Origin: Streptomyces ossamyceticus
GTDB taxonomy: Bacteria; Actinomycetota; Actinomycetes; Streptomycetales; Streptomycetaceae
Reading direction: 5' to 3'
Assembly: GCF_001418475.1 (NCBI RefSeq)
Contig: NZ_LIQX01000241.1
Span: 1 to 44,839, forward strand
Length of the DNA stretch: 44,839 nt
The notes beneath the pieces were generated by a model. The model did no database searches. It saw only the letters and a list, made by a program, of their open reading frames with translations, and was not told where the DNA came from. A program made the position numbers and the translations under genes. Positions 36,126-44,280 of the stretch are shown piece by piece; within the stretch, counting starts at the first letter, position 1; every line of letters starts with the position of its first letter.

Positions 36126-38798
36126 TCAGCTGGCTTGGGCCCAGTCGTCGTCGGGCTCTTCGAGCGGCACGTCCCACAGCCCCGCGTCTTCGGGCGCTGG
36201 GGGCGGCGCTGCCTGGGACGTTGCTTGGCCCGAAGTGTGGGTAGCGCGCGTACCGGAACCTTCTGACGAGCGCTTCCCAAGATCGTTAAGGTTTCTTTCT
36301 TGGGGGGTTGGGGTTTGGTAACCAACACTTCGTGCCAAGGGGGAGCCCTCGGAATCGCTCGCCTGTTCGGTAGCGGTCTGTGCGGCCAGCACGCGCGTCA
36401 CCAGAGCCCGCTCCTCGCCCAGCTGCCACGGGTTCGCCGAGGGGAACCCCGACTCCTCGGTGTCCTCGTCCTTCTCGTGGCGCGGGCACGTCGTCAGCTC
36501 CAGGACCTCCATGTCCTCCAGCGCCCGTCGGGCGACATGCCGGTTGAGGCCCGTGCGGCGCCGGACTTCGGAGACGGTCATGGCCTCGCCACCAGCGAGC
36601 TGCCGGAGGCAGGCCAGACGGGCCTGCGGCACCGTGTCGAGGGCGCACTTGCCGGCGAGTGCCAGGGCCTGGCCGCGGGGCACGCCGAGGGCGAGAAGCG
36701 ACTTGGCGAGCGCGACGATCTGCCCGGTGACGCGGGCAGGCTCCTCGATGACGGGGATGCCGTCGATCTCCCGCCGACCGTAGGCGTTGCGTGGAACGGC
36801 GGCGCGACCGAGACAGGTGAGCATGGCCGCGTCTTCCAGCTGGTCGTACATCTCGTCGTCCAGCTCGACGTCACCGACGACCCGGCGGGCGACACGCACG
36901 AGTTCGGACGCGCGGCGCCGGGCCTCGGCCTGCTTCTCGGCGAGCCCCTCGATCTTCCGGCGCTTGCGGACGGTCGCCTTCTTGTGGGCGTTGTCGGTCT
37001 CGGGCAGGCGGCAGTACAACCACCGGGGTCCAAGCGCGTCGGTGTGGGAGGAGAAGTTGTCGATGGCCGGGGTGACTGCGGCGAGCAGAGTGAGGCGTCC
37101 TGTCCAGGTCAGCGGGCGTGGGGAGTTGCCGACCTCGCGGACGACGTGGCCGTCGTAGGCGCGGCGGAGGAGCGCGAACAGGGTGTCGCGGCCGCCGCGG
37201 TCGGACGTGGCGAGGACGGTGGAGAAGTCGGAGATCGTGACGAACGCGCGGCTGGGAATGCGGGTCAGGATGCCTGCGGGCTTGGGGTTCTTGCCCGGCA
37301 TCCAGGACAGGAGGGCTGGCCCGGTGATGTCGTCGACGTGCTCGTCGGCGGAGTCGTCGAGGGCTTTGACGGCCTCGCTCTTGCCGCCGGAGGGCGGGCC
37401 GACGAGCATGCCCCAGAGCGGTTCGCCGTCGAGGTCGGAGGACACGGCGACGGCGAGGGAGAAGATGATGTGCCCGTAGTCGTTGAGGTGGATGTACGTC
37501 TGCATCTGCTGGAGGAACTCGGCGAGTAGCGCGGCGGGTGATCCCGAGGGCGGTGCTTCCGGCTCGTCTTCGGCGGCCTGCTCGGCCTGGTCCTGGTCGT
37601 GCTGCCTGTCTTCCTCGCGGGCCGTGGCCGAGCGGACGTCGTTGAGGACGGCAGCGGGCAGGGCCTGGGCGGCGGCGCTCGCACCGTCGCGGCCGTGGGC
37701 GGCGCGGATGATGTCGCGTGAGGCTTCGGACTCGTCGCCTCCGTGGTGCAGTGCGGCGAACAACTGGCCGGAGGACAGGACGTGGCCGATCGCGGCGGCT
37801 GTGATGCCGGGGAAGTTGTCGGTGCGGATCGTGACAGCGGCACCGTCCTTGTGGACCGCGATGCCGTCCTTGGAACAGGTGTCGTCCCAGCCGGGGCGAT
37901 TCCACCGCTGGCACCCTGAGCCGCAGTACGAGCAGTTGCCTGGGAGCTGTTCGGCGTAGGTCGCGCCGACGTGCATGAGGATCTCACCGCAGCACGCGTG
38001 ATCGCCGAGAACTTCCATTGGCCCTCGGCCGCCGCGCGCCGGACCGGGGCGTGACGAATTGCCGCGCGGCGCGGATGGCTTGGGGGCCGCGCGCTTCTTC
38101 GGCTTCGGCTTCAGGTCGGCAGCCATCTGCCGGATGTCGTCTGCGTGGAAGCGCACACCGGTGTCCTCGATGACCCGGCACAGAGTCGGCGTCCGTCCGG
38201 GCTTGCGGTTGACGGTGCCGGGCAGCCGCAGTACCCGCGCGAGATCTCTGACGCCGGTGCCGTAGCCGAAGCCCATCGTCTTCGCGCCGGCTTGGAGGAT
38301 GTTCTGCCAGTTCCCGGCGAGCTCGGCGGCGTCGTCGAAGTCGATGTCCTCGCCGATGACGAGCGGCTTCTCGAACTCCCACCAGACGTAGAGGCCTGCG
38401 CCGGAGTGCTCGGCGCGTGTGGGCTCGGGGAGTTTCGCGAAGCGCGGGACGTCGCGAGCCTCGTCGGCGTTGCCGGGCAGGTCGGTCGCCTTGTGGAGGT
38501 CGTTGCCGAAGTCGATGTCGGACCACATGCCGAAGAGGGCGCGGGAGTCGCGCGCGCTGCCTCGGGTCCCGGCGGGGAACCGCGACGTGACGGTGGTGAC
38601 GCGGCAGTAGATGCCCTCCGCACCGGTGCGATCCTCCTCCATGACCCATGCGACAGCGCGGTCCAGGTCATCGGTCTGGATGCCGGTCCAGTTGTTCTTG
38701 GAGCAGAGCGAGACGAGGCCCGGCGCCTCGAAACGGGGGGCGAGCCAGGCCCGGGTGGTCTCCGGGTCTGCGGCCAGCGGCTCGGTGTTGGTGTTCAC
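36126..38798 (-). CDS. primase-helicase replication protein (AEP-type)
   Basis: Encodes 890 residues. Residues about 20-230 resemble an archaeo-eukaryotic primase: MWSDIDFGND with the catalytic acid pair near 92, AGLYVWWEFEKPLV, and RDLARVLRLPGTVNRK near 190. Residues about 245-330 hold Cys/His clusters (NCSYCGSGCQRW). From about 430 comes a helicase-like ATPase with GPPSGGKSEAV near 468, FVTISDFSTVL and RPLTWTGRLTLLAA. A winged-helix segment (VSEVRRRTGLNRHVARRAL) follows near 740. It resembles RepSA/AEP replication initiators of AICEs. It probably starts phage replication. Confidence 0.85.
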   Translation of the reverse strand: MNTNTEPLAADPETTRAWLAPRFEAPGLVSLCSKNNWTGIQTDDLDRAVAWVMEEDRTGAEGIYCRVTTVTSRFPAGTRGSARDSRALFGMWSDIDFGNDLHKATDLPGNADEARDVPRFAKLPEPTRAEHSGAGLYVWWEFEKPLVIGEDIDFDDAAELAGNWQNILQAGAKTMGFGYGTGVRDLARVLRLPGTVNRKPGRTPTLCRVIEDTGVRFHADDIRQMAADLKPKPKKRAAPKPSAPRGNSSRPGPARGGRGPMEVLGDHACCGEILMHVGATYAEQLPGNCSYCGSGCQRWNRPGWDDTCSKDGIAVHKDGAAVTIRTDNFPGITAAAIGHVLSSGQLFAALHHGGDESEASRDIIRAAHGRDGASAAAQALPAAVLNDVRSATAREEDRQHDQDQAEQAAEDEPEAPPSGSPAALLAEFLQQMQTYIHLNDYGHIIFSLAVAVSSDLDGEPLWGMLVGPPSGGKSEAVKALDDSADEHVDDITGPALLSWMPGKNPKPAGILTRIPSRAFVTISDFSTVLATSDRGGRDTLFALLRRAYDGHVVREVGNSPRPLTWTGRLTLLAAVTPAIDNFSSHTDALGPRWLYCRLPETDNAHKKATVRKRRKIEGLAEKQAEARRRASELVRVARRVVGDVELDDEMYDQLEDAAMLTCLGRAAVPRNAYGRREIDGIPVIEEPARVTGQIVALAKSLLALGVPRGQALALAGKCALDTVPQARLACLRQLAGGEAMTVSEVRRRTGLNRHVARRALEDMEVLELTTCPRHEKDEDTEESGFPSANPWQLGEERALVTRVLAAQTATEQASDSEGSPLARSVGYQTPTPQERNLNDLGKRSSEGSGTRATHTSGQATSQAAPPPAPEDAGLWDVPLEEPDDDWAQAS

Positions 38799-38842
38799 GA
38801 ACGTGTCTCTCGTTTCCCGTGATGCCGATGGTGTTCGTGATG

Positions 38843-38872
38843 GCGCGGCGCTACCCTCTGGCGGCGCCGCGC
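38843..38872 (-). terminator. hairpin upstream of the primase gene
   Basis: GCGCGGCGC (38843-38851) pairs with GCGCCGCGC (38864-38872), loop 12 nt, between the stop at 38878 and the primase start at 38798. Confidence 0.6.
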
Positions 38873-38877
38873 TCGCG

Positions 38878-39303
38878 TCACCGGGCGGGCTGGAGCTTGG
38901 CCTTGTCGCGGGCGGCGTTGAGCTGCTGCATGCAGACGGTGTCGCCGCCGCGGTCGGGATGGAGGACGGGGACGAGCGCCTTGTACGCCTTGTCTCCGAG
39001 GTCCCTGCCGAGCGCCTTGTACATGGAGTCCGCCCAGGTGTCCGCGTTCCGCTCGGCCCTGGGCGGCGGCGCGCTGTACTGCTGCCGGGCGCCCGCGTCG
39101 TGCGTCGTGCGGATGGTGAACCCGGCGGCGCGCAGGGTGGCGGTGAGGGTGTCGACCGCGTACAGCTCCACGACCCAGCACTTCTCTGCCTTGTCCCAGG
39201 CGCGCCAGGTACGGGGCAGGTCCTTGATGTAGTCCTTGGCTTCGAACGGGCTGTGGACCTTGGCGTCGAACCGACCGACTTGAATGTGGACGGTGCCCTT
39301 CAC
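38878..39303 (-). CDS. J-domain protein with HARP-like N-terminus
   Basis: Encodes 141 residues from GTG 39303. Residues about 5-65 (SPFEAKDYIKDLPRTWRAWD, CWVVELYAVDTLTATL) resemble the HARP-like domain that precedes helicase motors and grips forked DNA. Residues about 90-138 resemble a J-domain (KALGRDLGDKAYKALVPVLH, then PDRGGDTV) with the HPD motif intact. The combination suggests a protein that brings Hsp70 (DnaK) to DNA or to the replication initiator. Both matches are from reading; the fusion deserves checking. Confidence 0.75.
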   Translation of the reverse strand: MKGTVHIQVGRFDAKVHSPFEAKDYIKDLPRTWRAWDKAEKCWVVELYAVDTLTATLRAAGFTIRTTHDAGARQQYSAPPPRAERNADTWADSMYKALGRDLGDKAYKALVPVLHPDRGGDTVCMQQLNAARDKAKLQPAR

Positions 39304-39617
39304 TTGGCGCCTCCTACGAGGTGGGCGATGGACGCCACGATGTCGGTGGTGTGCCGGTCGCAGGCCGGAAAGTCGTACCGCAGGTTGGGGGCGGCGAAGG
39401 TGCTGACGACGTTCGCCGCCGTGGCCGGGCAGCCGGGGCAGCGGTAACCGCGCTGGTTGTGCGGGGAGTCCGGCCCGTCGGGGCAGTCGCACCAGGTGCA
39501 CTGCTCGCCGTTGGCGGCGGTGATCGCGACGGGGACGGTGCTCGGGTCGGCGGCCGCGGTCCGCGCGGTGGCCAGCGTCTGGTCGGACAGGAACGTGTCC
39601 TGCGGGGTGCGCGTCAC
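39300..39617 (-). CDS. zinc-binding early protein
   Basis: Encodes 105 residues from GTG 39617. CTWCDCPDGPDSPHNQRGY followed by RCPGCPATA gives a dense Cys cluster near residues 40-65, and CDRHTTD near 87 adds another Cys/His. A zinc-binding module is likely. It is overlap-coupled to neighbours on both sides (GTGA). Confidence 0.72.
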   Translation of the reverse strand: MTRTPQDTFLSDQTLATARTAAADPSTVPVAITAANGEQCTWCDCPDGPDSPHNQRGYRCPGCPATAANVVSTFAAPNLRYDFPACDRHTTDIVASIAHLVGGAK

Positions 39618-39859
39618 GCCGCCTCCCGAGCCTTGGTCGTGGCGGTGCTGAAGGCCGTGCGAATGATCGCCTTCTGCTCGTTCGTCAAGGGCGGAGCCTC
39701 GGCCACGATCGCGTCGATCCGGGCCCAGTAGGCGGCGTTGCGGGCAGGGTCCTCGAAGCGGACGGGGCGTGCGGCCCGGCGGGTCTGCTCGGCTTCGCTG
39801 AGGGCCGGGCGGCCGCAGGCTCCCCCTGCGGCCACTCCGGTGTTCGTCATGCCGGTCAT
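39614..39859 (-). CDS. small helical protein
   Basis: Encodes 81 residues. An Ala/Arg-rich beginning, then NAAYWARIDAIVAEAPPLTN and EQKAIIRTAFSTATTKAREA. Similar helical segments occur in many actinophage early proteins without function. Starts at ATG 39859 (ATGA overlap); an internal ATG three codons on is equally possible. Confidence 0.65.
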   Translation of the reverse strand: MTGMTNTGVAAGGACGRPALSEAEQTRRAARPVRFEDPARNAAYWARIDAIVAEAPPLTNEQKAIIRTAFSTATTKAREAA

Positions 39860-40062
39860 GCGGTCGCTCCGGCGCGGTGCTCCGCCATCACCTGAACGAT
39901 GGCGTCGAGGGTGGCAGCCGGGTCCGCCGCCTCGGTGACCTGGCGGATCACCTCGGCGTTGAACTCGTCGAGGGCGGGGCTGCCGAGACCCATGCGGTTC
40001 ATCTCGGCGTGACTGGTCTTCAGCTGTCGGATGATGCGCTCGCGGGTGGTCAGCGTGCTCAT
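39856..40062 (-). CDS. small helical early protein
   Basis: Encodes 68 residues from ATG 40062 (ATGA overlap with the gene upstream). TTRERIIRQLKTSHAEMNRM and LDEFNAEVIRQVTEAAD indicate an all-helical fold. No motif. Coupled to neighbours on both sides. Confidence 0.65.
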   Translation of the reverse strand: MSTLTTRERIIRQLKTSHAEMNRMGLGSPALDEFNAEVIRQVTEAADPAATLDAIVQVMAEHRAGATA

Positions 40063-40574
40063 GCCTGCACCCCGCCCGCGTGGACCGCGGTCATGGCGAT
40101 GACCTTGTCCGCCATCTCGTCGGCCTGGTCGAGCAGGCGGCGGAGTTCGGCGGTCTTCGCCCGGACCTCCTCTGGCCGCAGGTCCTCGTGGTGCATGCCG
40201 CCGATGTAGATGGCCGCGGGGCCGCCGTCGGAGAGCTGCACGAACCCGACGTCGAGGATGTGCTCCCCGTCCTTGTTGGTCACGGAGTGCTCGTGATTGA
40301 AGTGATCGAAGTGGCCCGGCTCGGTGTCGGTGCACACGCCCGGGTAGTCGCGGCAGATGGTGCCGATGAGGATGCCGATCATCGTCTCGGCGATCCGCGC
40401 GGCGGCTTCCGGGGTGTAGTCGGCGAAGGCTTCGCGGGCGGCCTTGTCGACGACCTCGGGGAGGACGGCGATGATCTTGTCGCGGCTCGCGTCGAGGACG
40501 CGGTTCACCGCCTCGTCGGCGCCGCTGATGGCCGGGCTGGTCGACGTCGTCGTTCTCGTGGTTTCATCGTTCAT
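40059..40574 (-). CDS. DUF6907-like early protein
   Basis: Encodes 171 residues from ATG 40574. The centre CRDYPGVCTDTEPGHFDHFN, HEHSV gives a Cys/His-rich site, then beta strands (HILDVGFVQLSDGGPAAIYI) and a helical end (AELRRLLDQADEMADKVIAM). The combination of His-rich loop, strands and last helix resembles the protein at 32660-33040. A metal-binding role is possible. Second gene of the leftward early operon. Confidence 0.7.
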   Translation of the reverse strand: MNDETTRTTTSTSPAISGADEAVNRVLDASRDKIIAVLPEVVDKAAREAFADYTPEAAARIAETMIGILIGTICRDYPGVCTDTEPGHFDHFNHEHSVTNKDGEHILDVGFVQLSDGGPAAIYIGGMHHEDLRPEEVRAKTAELRRLLDQADEMADKVIAMTAVHAGGVQA

Positions 40575-40591
40575 CAGAGCTGTCCCGTTCC

Positions 40592-40897
40592 TTACTTGCA
40601 GGTAGTGACGGATTGCTCGACAGGAGAGGCCGCCTCGCACGCGGCCTCTTCGTCATTTCCGGCAGCCGATCCCGCCTCGCACGCGGGACCGGCACCGGCC
40701 TCCTCGGCTATGACCTCGCTGATCTGGCAGCCGAGTGCATCTGTGATCTTCTTGAGCGTTTCGGGCCGTGGGTTGCGTTGCCCGTTCTCGATGCGGCTGA
40801 GTGCGGCGCCGCTGATGCCGACGAGGGCGGCGAAGCGGTTCATGCCGTGGCCCAGCCCGATCCTCTTACGCCGGATCAGGCGTCCGTCCGTCTTCAT
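40592..40897 (-). CDS. XRE-type Cro/CI-like regulator
   Basis: Encodes 101 residues. Residues about 6-65 form the HTH: RRKRIGLGHGMNRFAALVGI then SGAALSRIENGQRNPRPETL. The C-terminus is acidic and Ala-rich with spaced cysteines (ACEAG, ACEAAS). The ATG lies 7 bp after a -10-like TAGTGT, so the transcript is probably leaderless. As first gene of the leftward early operon and divergent from the double-HTH gene, it is the likely Cro counterpart. Confidence 0.9.
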   Translation of the reverse strand: MKTDGRLIRRKRIGLGHGMNRFAALVGISGAALSRIENGQRNPRPETLKKITDALGCQISEVIAEEAGAGPACEAGSAAGNDEEAACEAASPVEQSVTTCK

Positions 40898-40903
40898 GAC
40901 CAG

Positions 40904-40933
40904 ACACTATGGCAATGGTTGGCAATGAGACAA
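40904..40933 (-). promoter_or_regulatory. leftward early promoter with tandem operator
   Basis: On the minus strand -35-like TTGTCT (40933-40928), 18-bp spacer, -10-like TAGTGT (40909-40904), then the ATG at 40897. The spacer contains two direct copies of TGGCAATG on the plus strand (40910-40917 and 40920-40927), 10 bp apart, where a repressor would cover the promoter. Confidence 0.75.
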
Positions 40934-41012
40934 GTAAAAGTGCCAACCTACCGAGGGTAACCAGGAAGTTGCCTGGTCAGGCGGTGGGTCCATGACGGCT
41001 AGTCATGCCTTA

Positions 41013-41062
41013 TTGCCAGACTCGTTACCAGTCTCTAGGGTGGTAGCAAGACTGTTGCCAAT
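41013..41062 (+). promoter_or_regulatory. rightward promoter of the repressor gene with operators
   Basis: -35-like TTGCCA (41013-41018), 17-bp spacer, -10-like TAGGGT (41036-41041), predicted start near 41048. TTGCCA is itself a copy of the operator half-site; another, TTGCCAAT, lies at 41055-41062 just after the start. TGCCAA at 40941-40946 lies between the two promoters. The arrangement allows auto- and cross-regulation. Confidence 0.72.
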
Positions 41063-41086
41063 CGTTGACAGGGGCGAGGGGTTCAA

Positions 41087-42097
41087 GTGGCAGGCATGAA
41101 GTGGGGGCCCAGCGACTGGGCCCGCCTCGGTGACGTGATCAGGAAGTCGCGCGAGCGCCAGGGTTACAGCCGGAAGCGGCTGTCTGAAATGTCAGGGGTC
41201 TCGGAGAAGAGCATTCAACTGATCGAGGAAGGGCGAGTCCCAACGCGGTGGCCCAAGTCTGTCGATGCCCTCGTTGGCGCCCTTGACTGGCATCCGGGCA
41301 CTGAGAAGCGAGTGCTGGATGGCCTCGACCTTGACGGTCCGTTCTTCGACAACTCATCTACCCCGGCGGGCGGCGCTGGCCGCGAGGGTGATGTGGTAGT
41401 GGCTGCACCCGATTACAGGCTTTTGGACTCTCGTGAAATTGAACTAGTCCAATCTGGGCACCTTGCGCAAGACATCTTTATGCGTCAGGCCAAACGCTAT
41501 CGCAAGCTGCAGGGGATCTCGCTTGAGGATTTGGCGAAGAGGCTTGCAGGAAAGGAGCCTGTCCTCGAAAACGAGGACATCAGGCGCCTGGAGAACGGGA
41601 CGCGGCTTCTCCGGATGGCGGAGGCCAAAGCAATCGCCTTTGCCCTAGGTACCACGGTGGACTGGCTGCTCGGGTCAGGCTTTAGCCATGACGCGCCCGA
41701 GGAAATGAAGTGGCCTCCAAATGACGAAGAGTTGCAGGCGGAAGCTAAGGCGGTCGAGCGACGGCTAGGTGAAATTGGTATGCAGGTCAACGCGGCGGCA
41801 GGTCAGTTCGCCCAAGCCATGGAGAGGGAAGAGATGGCTCGGCAGCAAACTACGATGGCGAGGGCCATGCTGCAGCAGGCGACCTCTCAGCAGCGCGAGA
41901 TGGAAAGGCATTACCAGTACCTTATTGGGCGAATCGATTCCATTCGTGCAGCAAAGGGTGATGAACTGATCATGCAATTGCACCCCGTTTATGAGGGTGA
42001 CGAGGAGGGTGACTACGAAAAGCCGCCACCGCGGCCAGCGCATACGCCGTCTTCCTCATATAAGGCGGGTGCGCAGTATCCGGGCAGCAAGGCTTAA
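41087..42097 (+). CDS. probable immunity repressor with two HTH domains
   Basis: Encodes 336 residues from GTG 41087. The first HTH (about 12-65) reads RERQGYSRKRLSEMSGVSEK then SIQLIEEG; the second (about 133-200) YRKLQGISLEDLAKRLAGKE then IRRLENG. Residues about 215-285 form a coiled coil (EELQAEAKAVERRLGEIGMQ; AMEREEMARQQTTMARAMLQ), probably for oligomerisation, and a Pro-rich tail follows. Base composition is visibly lower in GC than neighbours, a sign of separate origin. Position across the operator array marks it as the main lysogeny repressor. Confidence 0.85.
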   Translation: MAGMKWGPSDWARLGDVIRKSRERQGYSRKRLSEMSGVSEKSIQLIEEGRVPTRWPKSVDALVGALDWHPGTEKRVLDGLDLDGPFFDNSSTPAGGAGREGDVVVAAPDYRLLDSREIELVQSGHLAQDIFMRQAKRYRKLQGISLEDLAKRLAGKEPVLENEDIRRLENGTRLLRMAEAKAIAFALGTTVDWLLGSGFSHDAPEEMKWPPNDEELQAEAKAVERRLGEIGMQVNAAAGQFAQAMEREEMARQQTTMARAMLQQATSQQREMERHYQYLIGRIDSIRAAKGDELIMQLHPVYEGDEEGDYEKPPPRPAHTPSSSYKAGAQYPGSKA

Positions 42098-42135
42098 CAG
42101 CAGGAAACGACCGAACGCGTCGCCAAGAGGTTTCG

Positions 42136-43632
42136 CTAAATCGGCGGCCGCCCCCGCTTCCAGTGGAAGACGACGGCGTCGTAGTCGAAGTACCCGCCGT
42201 CCGGCATCCGCCCCGGCCGCGGCGTCTTCAGCGTCACCTCGACCAGCGACCGCAGCACCGTCCGCTGCTGCTCCAGATCCAGGCCCCGCCACGCCTTCCG
42301 AACATCCGGCGCCCCCACCAACCCGACGAGCGGATCCACGGTTGCCGCACGGGCCAGCTGCCGCGTCACCCCGTCGAGCTGCGCGCGGGCGGTCTCCATG
42401 CCCTCGGTGAACGGCGCCAGCTCCAGCTGCCCCGCACCGAACAGGCCGCCGAGGTCCCGCATCCGCTGACGGATCCGCTCGCCCTCCGCATGGAGGCTGG
42501 CCGTATCGATGTCGTCTGGTCCGGGCAGCAGCAGCTCGTGCGCGTCGTCCTGCTCCAGGCGCCGGACGATGGTGTCCTCGACGTACTGGTCGGTGATCTC
42601 GGCGCGCCGTCCGCCGCCGTGCCCGGTCTGGCACCGGTACGACGGGTACGAGCGGCCGCCGGACTGGGTGACGTACACGAAGTGCGGGCAGTCGCCGCGG
42701 CCGCACCGGTACAGGATCGAACCCAGCCACTTCGGTGTGCCCCCCGGTGTCGTCCTGCGTGAGGGGTCCTTCAGGACTGCCACGACGGCCCTGAACTTCG
42801 TCTCCTCGACGATCGGCTCCCACTGCCCCCGGCCGACCTCCTCGCCCCTGTAGACGGCGATCCCGGCGTTCCTGGGGCGCAGCAGCATGTCCCGCATGTC
42901 CTGGTGGGTGACAGCGTTCCCGCGGGTCGTGGTGACGCCCTTGTCGGCGCACCACTTCACCAACGACCGGATCGACCCGCCGGACAGGATCTCGTCCGTC
43001 CAGTAGCGCAGGGCCTCGGCCTCCTCCGGCACGGCCTTCCTCATGTCGAGCTCGGGCACCTCGGTCTCTTCGCCGGTGCGCCGGTCGACCTTCGTGCGTG
43101 TCTCCCCGGTGGGCACACCCCACCCGAACGGGCGGATGCCGCCCGCCCACTCGCCGGCCATGGCCTTCTGCTGGCGGGCGCGGGCGACGCGGTGGCCCTT
43201 GTGCTCGGACTCCTGGCGGGCGACGGCGCCGAGGATCCGCGCGGTCATCCGGCCGGACGGTGTGGCGAGGTCGATCGTCCCGGCCTGCACGGTGTGCGTG
43301 GAGATGCCGCGGCGGTCGGACAGTTCGATGTACTCCTCCAGCTCGACGATCGAGCGGGTGAGCCGGTCGGTGTGCCAGACGATGACAACGGTCGCGGTGC
43401 CCTGGTCGAGGTCGGCGAGCATGCGCCGGTAGTCGGGGCGGAGCTTGCCGGAGTAGGCGCTCACGTCGTTGTCGACGTACACCTCGACGACGTCCCAGCC
43501 GTTACGTTCCGCGAGCGCCTGGCAGTCTTCGCGTTGCCGGTCGACGCCGAGGCCGGCGCCGGTGCGGTCCTGGCTGATGCGGCAGTAGATGACCGCGCGC
43601 GTCCGGGTGCCCCCCGTTGGAGTGCTGCTCAT
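42136..43632 (-). CDS. int: large serine integrase
   Basis: Encodes 498 residues from ATG 43632. Resolvase catalytic domain residues about 12-155 with Ser20 in VIYCRISQDRTGAGLGV, the YSGKLRPDYRRMLADLDQG stretch and VWHTDRLTRS. Recombinase domain about 170-300 (GIRPFGWGVPTGE; LLRPRNAGIAVYRG). A zinc-ribbon domain with YRCGRGDCPHFVY and YRCQTGHGG follows, then a coiled coil and a basic C-terminus. Long serine recombinases of this kind integrate actinophages at attB without host factors. The gene abuts the att junction. Confidence 0.97.
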   Translation of the reverse strand: MSSTPTGGTRTRAVIYCRISQDRTGAGLGVDRQREDCQALAERNGWDVVEVYVDNDVSAYSGKLRPDYRRMLADLDQGTATVVIVWHTDRLTRSIVELEEYIELSDRRGISTHTVQAGTIDLATPSGRMTARILGAVARQESEHKGHRVARARQQKAMAGEWAGGIRPFGWGVPTGETRTKVDRRTGEETEVPELDMRKAVPEEAEALRYWTDEILSGGSIRSLVKWCADKGVTTTRGNAVTHQDMRDMLLRPRNAGIAVYRGEEVGRGQWEPIVEETKFRAVVAVLKDPSRRTTPGGTPKWLGSILYRCGRGDCPHFVYVTQSGGRSYPSYRCQTGHGGGRRAEITDQYVEDTIVRRLEQDDAHELLLPGPDDIDTASLHAEGERIRQRMRDLGGLFGAGQLELAPFTEGMETARAQLDGVTRQLARAATVDPLVGLVGAPDVRKAWRGLDLEQQRTVLRSLVEVTLKTPRPGRMPDGGYFDYDAVVFHWKRGRPPI

Positions 43633-43690
43633 GCCCCGAGTGTGCCGGACTAGTGGTGTCTCTATCTGGGGTTCGGGAAGACGACCTTGT
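43633..43690. other. attR junction between prophage and host tadA
   Basis: Downstream of the integrase start the sequence changes from non-coding phage DNA to an open tadA frame. An in-frame TAG at 43651 closes the frame just upstream, and the first recognisable TadA residues are GFGKTTLL from 43669. The crossover is therefore within about 43660-43680, in the codons of the P-loop. Exact core cannot be set without attL or an empty site. Confidence 0.75.
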
Positions 43691-44280
43691 TGAGCGCGCT
43701 CCTCGGCCTGGTCGACCCGGGTGAGCGGATCGTGCTCGCCGAGGACTCGGCGGAACTGCGGCCCGACCATCCGCATGTGGTGCGGCTGGAGGGCAGACCG
43801 GCCAACCAGGAGGGCGTCGGCCTCGTCGAACTCCAGGACCTGGTGCGGCAGGCGCTGCGGATGCGCCCCGACCGGCTCGTCGTCGGCGAGGTCCGCGGCC
43901 CGGAGGTGGTGAGCCTGCTGGCCGCCTTGAACACAGGCCACGAGGGCGGCTGCGGCACCCTGCACGCCAACGCGGCCGGACAGGTACCGGCCCGGCTGGA
44001 GGCGCTCGGGACGGCCGCCGGGCTCGATCGGGCCGCCCTGCACAGCCAGCTGGCGGCCGCGCTGTCGGTGGTCCTGCATCTGGTGCGGGGCCGGGACGGG
44101 CGGCGCCGGATCGCCGAGATCCATGTGCTGGAGCGTGACGCGTCGGGGCTGGTCGTGACGGTGCCCGCGCTGCGATGGGGCGCGGAGGCGTTCGTGCACG
44201 AGCGGGGCTGGGAGCGGCTGCGAGGGCTGCTCCGGGGCGAACTGCGGGAAGGGAGTAGGGCCTGTGACGGGAGTCGATGA
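43669..44280 (+). pseudogene. tadA: C-terminal part of a host TadA/CpaF-type secretion ATPase, interrupted by the prophage
   Basis: About 203 residues remain. They start in the Walker A loop (GFGKTTLLSALLGLV) and continue with VLAEDSAELRPDHPHVVRL, VELQDLVRQALRMRPDRLVV and GEVRGPEVVSLL (Walker B), then GTLHANAAGQVPARLEAL. This is the motor of the Tad pilus/type II-IV secretion family. The N-terminal half must lie beyond the left prophage end. Phe replaces the usual Ser in GSGKT, probably because the codon is rebuilt by att sequence. With no start it cannot make a functional motor unless the prophage leaves. Confidence 0.88.

Noticed and set aside
36300..37529. 409-codon plus-strand frame opposite the primase gene
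   Set aside because: Antisense shadow with Val/Gly/Arg-rich translation; the opposite strand carries the coherent primase-helicase.
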